From Candidatus Latescibacterota bacterium (lineage in GTDB: Bacteria; Latescibacterota; UBA2968; GCA-2709665), in the NCBI GenBank assembly GCA_030746455.1, contig JASLMQ010000975.1, positions 1-10,181 on the forward strand: DNA of 10,181 bases, read 5' to 3'. A program made the translations under genes and the position numbers. How positions within the stretch are numbered: position 1 is the stretch's first letter; the number at the start of each line of letters is the position of its first letter. The notes beneath the pieces are model-generated. The model searched no databases. It was not told where the DNA came from and saw nothing but the letters and a program-made list of their open reading frames with translations. Shown here piece by piece: positions 6,926 through 10,181 of the stretch.

Positions 6926-7003
6926 ATGCACTACGACGTCACGCAGAGCACGAAGGGGGAGATGAACCTGACGAAGGCACAAGGGCCTTGGGAGGGAACA
7001 TGA
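6926..7003 (+). other. Possible short ORF whose stop overlaps the sulfatase start (ATGA)
   Basis: From ATG 6926 (25 codons) or ATG 6962 (13 codons, starting MNLTKAQGPWEGT) the frame ends at TGA 7001-7003, overlapping the sulfatase ATG at 7000. The ribosome binding sites are poor: GCGGAAG abuts 6926 and AAGGGGGAG abuts 6962. It may be a coupling leader or chance. Confidence 0.2.
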
Positions 7004-8439
7004 AGGACGCTCCAAACATCCTGCTTGTCTTCACCGACCAGCAGCAACAGAAGCTCCTGGGGTGCTACGGGAATACGACGGTGCAGACTCCGTGCATCGA
7101 CGCCCTGTCGAGGGAGGGTGCCACCTTCGAGAACGCCATCGTGGCGCAACCGGTGTGCACGGCATCGCGAGCCTCGTTGTTGACCGGCACATACGGACAC
7201 ACCCACGGTTGCGTGAAGAACAACCAGGTGCTGACGGAAGAGAACCCTACGTACGGAGAGATCTTCAGGGAGCACGGCTACCGTGTAGGCTATGTGGGGA
7301 AGTGGCACTGTGGCAACGAGCCGATCCCGCAACGGGGATTCGAGGGGTTCTACCGCTCGATGGAGGGGAAATACGTGGCCGGTCCCCTTCGCCAGCAGGG
7401 CATCTGCACCACCTACGACCAGTGGCTGAAGGACCGTGGCCGAACGCCCGAGAAGGGCGGCGCCACCTTCAGCGACAAGGAGGTCTGCTTCTTCCCGGAG
7501 GAAGACTGCAAGATGGCCTTTGAGGCCTGGCACGTGGACGAGTTCTTCCGGACGCTTGACGAGAGGCCGTTCTTCCTGACCGTGAGCATCACCGAGCCTC
7601 ATCCACCCTACTTCAGTCCGTTCGACGACATGTACGGCAAGGACACGATCGATTTGCCGGCCAACTATCACGTGGACGACGGGGAGATTGCCGGCTGGTC
7701 GCGACGGACCGCGGCGTTCCGGCAGTTCTACCACGAACTGGGACACAACATCTTCACCGGCGATCCAAGCGACGTGCGGGAGAAGATGGCCCGGTACTTC
7801 GGGCTGATCAGCCTGGTCGACAAGTATGTGGGCAAGGTCCTCGATCTTCTGGGATCCTACGGACACGCTGAAGATACGGTGGTGATGTTCACGAGCGACC
7901 ACGGCGACATGATGGGGTCGCACCAGATCGTGGACAAGGGGATGATGTTCGAGGAATCGCTCAAGGTTCCGTTCATCGTGCGGCATCCGGGAGAGGACTT
8001 CGCGGGCAAGCGGCTGACGAAGGTGATCAACAACGTGGACGTGGTGCCCACGCTTCTGGATATGGCGGGGCTGCCCATTCCGGACCACATCCAGGGGCAC
8101 AGCTTCCTGCCGGTTCTGCGGGGCGAGGAGAACGGGTTCCCACCCTTCGGCGTGGGGGAGTGGAATGGCTTCCTCCAGGCGATGCACGCCCGGCAGCCGT
8201 ACTTCGCCGACGTCCTGGACGCCTGCATCCGGTGCGTGGTGACCGATCGCCACAAGCTGGTGTTGAGCCCTGGCGACCGGCCCGAGTTCTACGACCTGGA
8301 GGTGGATCCGCTCGAGCAGCGTAACACCGTGGCCGATCCGGAAAACCGAGAGACGGTGGACCTGCTCTACGATTGCCTGCGCGAGTGGCAGAAGGAGACA
8401 GAGGATCCGCTGGAGGTGGCGCATCCACTTGAGGGGTGA
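7000..8439 (+). CDS. Type I formylglycine-dependent sulfatase
   Basis: A 479-residue protein from ATG 7000. GGAGG at 6991-6995 is only 4 nt away. A TTG at 6988 in the same frame is less likely, because homologues typically begin MxxxPNILLVFTDQQ. Metal-site residues are in FTDQQ (D13, Q14). The modified cysteine motif is CTASRASLLTG with Cys53, matching the C-x-(P/A)-x-R signature recognised by formylglycine-generating enzymes. VGKWHCG (K101, H103) and TSDHGDMMGSH (D300, H301), followed by K313, supply the other usual active-site residues. The C-terminal EFYDLEVDPLEQ block completes the family pattern, and the length is normal. It hydrolyses sulfate esters, and the substrate is not determined. 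No signal peptide is visible, so it may be cytoplasmic. It follows the three propeller genes and, with the sulfatase fragment at the left edge, brackets them. A maturase gene is not in the window. Confidence 0.93.
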   Translation: MKDAPNILLVFTDQQQQKLLGCYGNTTVQTPCIDALSREGATFENAIVAQPVCTASRASLLTGTYGHTHGCVKNNQVLTEENPTYGEIFREHGYRVGYVGKWHCGNEPIPQRGFEGFYRSMEGKYVAGPLRQQGICTTYDQWLKDRGRTPEKGGATFSDKEVCFFPEEDCKMAFEAWHVDEFFRTLDERPFFLTVSITEPHPPYFSPFDDMYGKDTIDLPANYHVDDGEIAGWSRRTAAFRQFYHELGHNIFTGDPSDVREKMARYFGLISLVDKYVGKVLDLLGSYGHAEDTVVMFTSDHGDMMGSHQIVDKGMMFEESLKVPFIVRHPGEDFAGKRLTKVINNVDVVPTLLDMAGLPIPDHIQGHSFLPVLRGEENGFPPFGVGEWNGFLQAMHARQPYFADVLDACIRCVVTDRHKLVLSPGDRPEFYDLEVDPLEQRNTVADPENRETVDLLYDCLREWQKETEDPLEVAHPLEG

Positions 8440-8544
8440 CAGTATGGGCTTGCCCAAATCATGACATTTGCCGATCTTCTAGGCCGGGGCAATCGGGTTG
8501 TTGGGGAGTGAGACAAAGCACGAACATGCCGAAGGAGGCGGAGA
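8440..8544. other. Sulfatase-bioY intergenic spacer
   Basis: This 105-nt spacer contains an AT-richer patch (AAATCATGACATTTG, 8456-8470) that might hold a weak promoter, but no hexamer pair is convincing. A strong GGAGG at 8534-8538 lies 6 nt before the bioY ATG. No biotin-repressor-type long inverted repeat or terminator was recognised. Confidence 0.4.
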
Positions 8545-9165
8545 ATGGATACTGCGGCCCATCTAGACATCTATAGGGAAGCGAAGCACCGGCTTTTCAG
8601 GTGGCCACGAGAGCTGGCTGTCGTCCAGAAGGTCGCCCTAGCTCTCGGGTTTGCATGCCTGACAGGGCTGTCCGCGCAGCTGAAGGTCTACCTGCCCTGG
8701 ACGCCGGTGCCGGTCTCGGGGCAGACCTTCGCCGTGCTGCTGGGTGCCGTGCTCCTTGGTAGGGGGTGGGGTGGGCTCAGTCAGGTCTTCTACGTGGGGC
8801 TGGGTGTGGCAGGGGTGCCGTGGTTCGCCGGATGGGGCGGAGGCGCTGCCGTGCTCGTCGGACCAACGGGCGGTTACCTGCTCGGCTTCATCGCGGCGGC
8901 CTTCCTGGTGGGACACGTCGTAGACGGGTACGCAGGCGCGAGGCGGCTGCCCGGCATGGTCGGGCTGATGCTCTTCGCGAGCTTCGCCGTGATCTATGGT
9001 CTGGGTCTTGCGCAGCTCTACCTGTGGTCATCCGTTGTGCAGGGAGATTCAGTTGGATTCTGGACACTACTGCAGATGGGGGCCCTGCCCTTCCTGGTCG
9101 GCGACCTGGTGAAGGCGCTGGTGGCGTCCGCGGCGGCGTCCGCGGTTGTGCCGAAGGGAGGCTAA
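8545..9165 (+). CDS. bioY: BioY biotin transporter (ECF S-component)
   Basis: A 206-residue hydrophobic protein matching the BioY family in length and motifs. A ~20-residue cytoplasmic N-terminal segment is followed by a first membrane helix (VALALGFACLTGLSAQLKV). PVPVSGQTFAVLLGAVLLG (residues 54-72) is the BioY hallmark. Next come GLSQVFYVGLGVAGVPWFAG and GPTGGYLLGFI (residues 106-116), then two or three further helices, and finally PFLVGDLVKALVASA near the C terminus. BioY is the substrate-binding membrane subunit that takes up biotin. It works with the ECF ATPases and EcfT, or in some organisms is reported to work alone. No EcfA, EcfT or bio biosynthetic gene is adjacent. The start is supported by GGAGG at 8534-8538. 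A near-perfect 36-nt palindrome 115 nt downstream probably ends its transcript. There is no obvious functional link to the glycan genes. Confidence 0.95.
   Translation: MDTAAHLDIYREAKHRLFRWPRELAVVQKVALALGFACLTGLSAQLKVYLPWTPVPVSGQTFAVLLGAVLLGRGWGGLSQVFYVGLGVAGVPWFAGWGGGAAVLVGPTGGYLLGFIAAAFLVGHVVDGYAGARRLPGMVGLMLFASFAVIYGLGLAQLYLWSSVVQGDSVGFWTLLQMGALPFLVGDLVKALVASAAASAVVPKGG
9123..9146 (+). repeat. Tandem 12-nt duplication inside bioY
   Basis: GGCGTCCGCGGC is followed directly by GGCGTCCGCGGT, encoding the alanine/serine-rich end (ASAAASAV) of the last helix. The duplication is in frame and probably neutral. Confidence 0.7.
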
Positions 9166-9176
9166 CGGCGGACCGC

Positions 9177-9205
9177 GGAACTACGTATCACGCGAAAAGC
9201 GCGAA
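9177..9205. repeat. Dispersed intergenic repeat, copy 2
   Basis: GGAACTACG, then TATC, then ACGCGAAAAGCGCGAA, 26 of 29 identical to 6792-6820. The following CAGAGACC (9213-9220) also has a counterpart at 6840-6847, so similarity continues weakly beyond the core. Confidence 0.8.
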
Positions 9206-9280
9206 AGTACGGCAGAGACCGTGCAGTCGGCAGCCGCGGGCGGTGTGATCCACACGCGGTGCCAAGATCGGACAGAGGCT

Positions 9281-9316
9281 AGATAGCCATTCCCGAAGCT
9301 TTGGGAATGGCTATCT
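9281..9316 (+). terminator. Probable bidirectional-type terminator palindrome downstream of bioY
   Basis: AGATAGCCATTCCC (9281-9294) is perfectly complementary to GGGAATGGCTATCT (9303-9316). The 8-nt centre GAAGCTTT is itself nearly palindromic, so 17 of 18 positions per arm are symmetric. The following bases, CTGTTTC, are only weakly T-rich, so termination efficiency is uncertain. The position after bioY and before a promoter fits a terminator. An operator is the alternative. Confidence 0.65.
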
Positions 9317-9386
9317 CTGTTTCGGGGGCCATCGTGCGTCCTGGAGAAGGGCTGCTCTCATTGCCCTGTGTTGGTGCGGATAACCG

Positions 9387-9395
9387 TGCTATATT
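9387..9395 (+). promoter_or_regulatory. Extended -10 promoter candidate (TGC TATATT)
   Basis: TATATT at 9390-9395 is preceded by TGC, fitting the extended -10 pattern TGnTATAAT. It lies in one of the few AT-rich pockets of the window. The 17-nt-spaced -35 position (TGTGTT, 9367-9372) is poor, and TTGCCC at 9361-9366 is too far away. It would drive the gene at 9495 with a leader of about 90 nt. Confidence 0.45.
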
Positions 9396-9466
9396 CCTCT
9401 GGCACGAACCAGGCCGGCCGGAAAGACGGCATGTGGTGGGATGGTGCAGGCAAGGCAAACTGGACC

Positions 9467-9487
9467 AGGAGACAGGAGACAGGAGAC
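9467..9487 (+). repeat. Three tandem AGGAGAC units at the ribosome binding site
   Basis: Three perfect 7-nt copies (9467-9473, 9474-9480, 9481-9487), each holding an AGGAG Shine-Dalgarno core. The last core (9481-9485) is 9 nt from the ATG at 9495, so it is the functional site. The others may act as standby sites or allow slippage variation. Confidence 0.75.
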
Positions 9488-9494
9488 CCCTTCC

Positions 9495-10181
9495 ATGGAT
9501 AGATCAATCGTCCTGGACGCGGCAGACCTGGAGGAGCGGGGGCAGCTTAGAGAGCTCGGGTATCTTCGGGCGGATCGAGAGATCCGGCTCAACGACATGC
9601 TGCTAGTCGAGGACGATGCGCCGGCAATCGGGAGGCCCAAGGGCGCCGAGGACCGGAGCTGGTTCGAGAAGCTCCACAAGGGGATCGTGATCCGGAAGGA
9701 TCTCGTGCTGGACGATCCGAGGGCCTTCTCGGCGTTTCTGGTTTTCAACGGGCACGAGGCGGAAGGTAACGAGCACCCACTCTACATTCGCATCAACGAC
9801 CACGATCTGGCTCGCCCAGCGTCGAAGTACGCACATCCATTCGCGCGGCAGTACTACACAAACGAGTGGGGAGGCGCGCACTTCGACAACTGGTTCTTCG
9901 TCGAGATCCCGGTGGGGGCGCTCATCGAAGGGCGAAATGAGATCCACCTGTGGGCCGATTCCGACGACCCGAGCTGGGAGATCATGGTCGCGAGTGACGT
10001 CGAGTACCCCCGGGGATCCACAACCCGGCTCGAGCATCCCGACCGGAGCGCCAAGAGCCGCGATGGCGGAAAGACCTGGGATTTCGATCATCTGGGATGG
10101 AAGGACGAGCTGGACGGCGAGTACACGGTCCGACTGAGCCTGGACCGGTTCGTATCTCAGGGGGAGTACGTGTCCCCTGTT
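9495..10181 (+). CDS. Unrecognised Asp-box protein with beta-sandwich-like N terminus (3' end outside window)
   Basis: The frame is open from ATG 9495 to the right edge (229 codons, no stop), so this is the N-terminal part of a longer protein. The start is supported by AGGAG at 9481-9485. The first ~25 residues (MDRSIVLDAADLEERGQLRE) show no signal peptide. Residues about 65-165 look like a jelly-roll or galactose-binding-like beta-sandwich, with HPLYIRINDHDL and then VGALIEGRNEIHLWADSD, a pattern common in carbohydrate-binding modules. Residues 188-195, SRDGGKTW, are a textbook Asp-box (S-x-D-x-G-x-T-W), as found in sialidase-like and other propellers. The text after it (GEYTVRLSLDRF, then GEYVSPV) resembles beta-sandwich strands more than further blades. 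I cannot name a family. A glycan-binding or glycan-processing role is an inference from the motif and the nearby genes. It probably has its own promoter. Confidence 0.75.
   Translation, partial: MDRSIVLDAADLEERGQLRELGYLRADREIRLNDMLLVEDDAPAIGRPKGAEDRSWFEKLHKGIVIRKDLVLDDPRAFSAFLVFNGHEAEGNEHPLYIRINDHDLARPASKYAHPFARQYYTNEWGGAHFDNWFFVEIPVGALIEGRNEIHLWADSDDPSWEIMVASDVEYPRGSTTRLEHPDRSAKSRDGGKTWDFDHLGWKDELDGEYTVRLSLDRFVSQGEYVSPV

Larger units (their letters stand above)
6772..6999. other. 228-nt intergenic spacer with degenerate repeats
   Basis: This spacer separates the propeller genes from the sulfatase. It holds the 29-nt repeat also found at 9177-9205, a 9-nt-periodic stretch and a 7-bp GNRA-capped hairpin (each listed separately). 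I see no convincing -35/-10 pair, so whether the sulfatase has its own promoter or is read through from upstream cannot be decided. No protein-coding gene is supported apart from a possible short frame ending on the sulfatase start. Confidence 0.6.
9166..9494. other. 329-nt intergenic region
   Basis: From left to right it holds repeat copy 2 (9177-9205), a 36-nt palindrome (9281-9316), an extended -10 promoter candidate (9387-9395) and a triple AGGAGAC repeat (9467-9487). This order (terminator, promoter, ribosome binding site) indicates a transcription-unit boundary between bioY and the next gene. No coding sequence is supported inside it on either strand. Confidence 0.65.

Noticed and set aside
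6988..6999. TTG start for the sulfatase at 6988
   Set aside because: It adds only four residues, sits at or before the Shine-Dalgarno, and the ATG at 7000 begins the standard family N terminus.
6931..8457. 508-codon open frame on the - strand over the sulfatase
   Set aside because: Antisense shadow of a certain sulfatase gene. Its composition is His/Val/Arg-rich and no family is recognisable.
9410..9432. Possible structured leader (GGCCGGCC palindrome, GCCG...CGGC) before the gene at 9495
   Set aside because: Stems are only about 4 bp, there is no match to a riboswitch core I recognise, and the base composition makes such pairs likely by chance.
1..10181. CRISPR array, tRNA, rRNA, transposase or integrase
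   Set aside because: Scanned for regular spaced repeats, cloverleaf-like segments and DDE or recombinase motifs. None seen. The only repeats are the intergenic ones listed.

Overview
This is a GC-rich bacterial window (roughly 60-65% GC by eye) in which every gene I can support lies on the + strand. Most starts are preceded by a strong GGAGG-type Shine-Dalgarno. The gene content is a sulfatase tail, a secreted parallel beta-helix protein, three related beta-propeller glycosidase-like proteins, a complete sulfatase, a biotin transporter BioY and an Asp-box protein. Together with degenerate 'cgaaa / cagaga' 9-nt intergenic repeats, this resembles glycan-degrading, sulfatase-rich environmental lineages such as the PVC group (Planctomycetes, Lentisphaerae, Kiritimatiellae) or Hydrogenedentes, Latescibacteria and Armatimonadetes. 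I cannot place it more precisely from sequence alone.

Layout: 2-346 is the 3' end of a type I sulfatase gene cut by the left edge. 402-2189 encodes a signal-peptide-bearing right-handed parallel beta-helix protein. 2221-3723, 3772-5172 and 5200-6771 are three consecutive paralogous genes. Each has an N-terminal DD motif, three S-x-D/N-G-x-x-W/F hairpin motifs and the same C-terminal beta-rich domain of about 110 residues. Gaps of 27-55 nt make 2-6771 a likely single transcription unit. A 228-nt spacer (6772-6999) then holds a degenerate repeat block and a GNRA-capped hairpin. 7000-8439 is a full-length sulfatase with a CTASR formylglycine motif. 8545-9165 is bioY. 9166-9494 is a 329-nt intergenic region holding a second copy of the repeat, a near-perfect 36-nt palindrome (probable terminator), an extended -10 promoter candidate and a triple AGGAGAC repeat at the ribosome binding site. 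9495 to the right edge is the 5' part of an unrecognised protein with an Asp-box.

Working model (inference): the left two thirds is a catabolic locus for a sulfated polysaccharide. The exported beta-helix protein would act on or bind the polymer. The three propeller proteins would hydrolyse different linkages or successive intermediates, and the sulfatases would remove sulfate esters. The three propeller proteins and the full sulfatase show no signal peptide, so part of the pathway may be intracellular. bioY and the Asp-box gene look like separate transcription units. No integrase, transposase, CRISPR array, tRNA or rRNA was seen.
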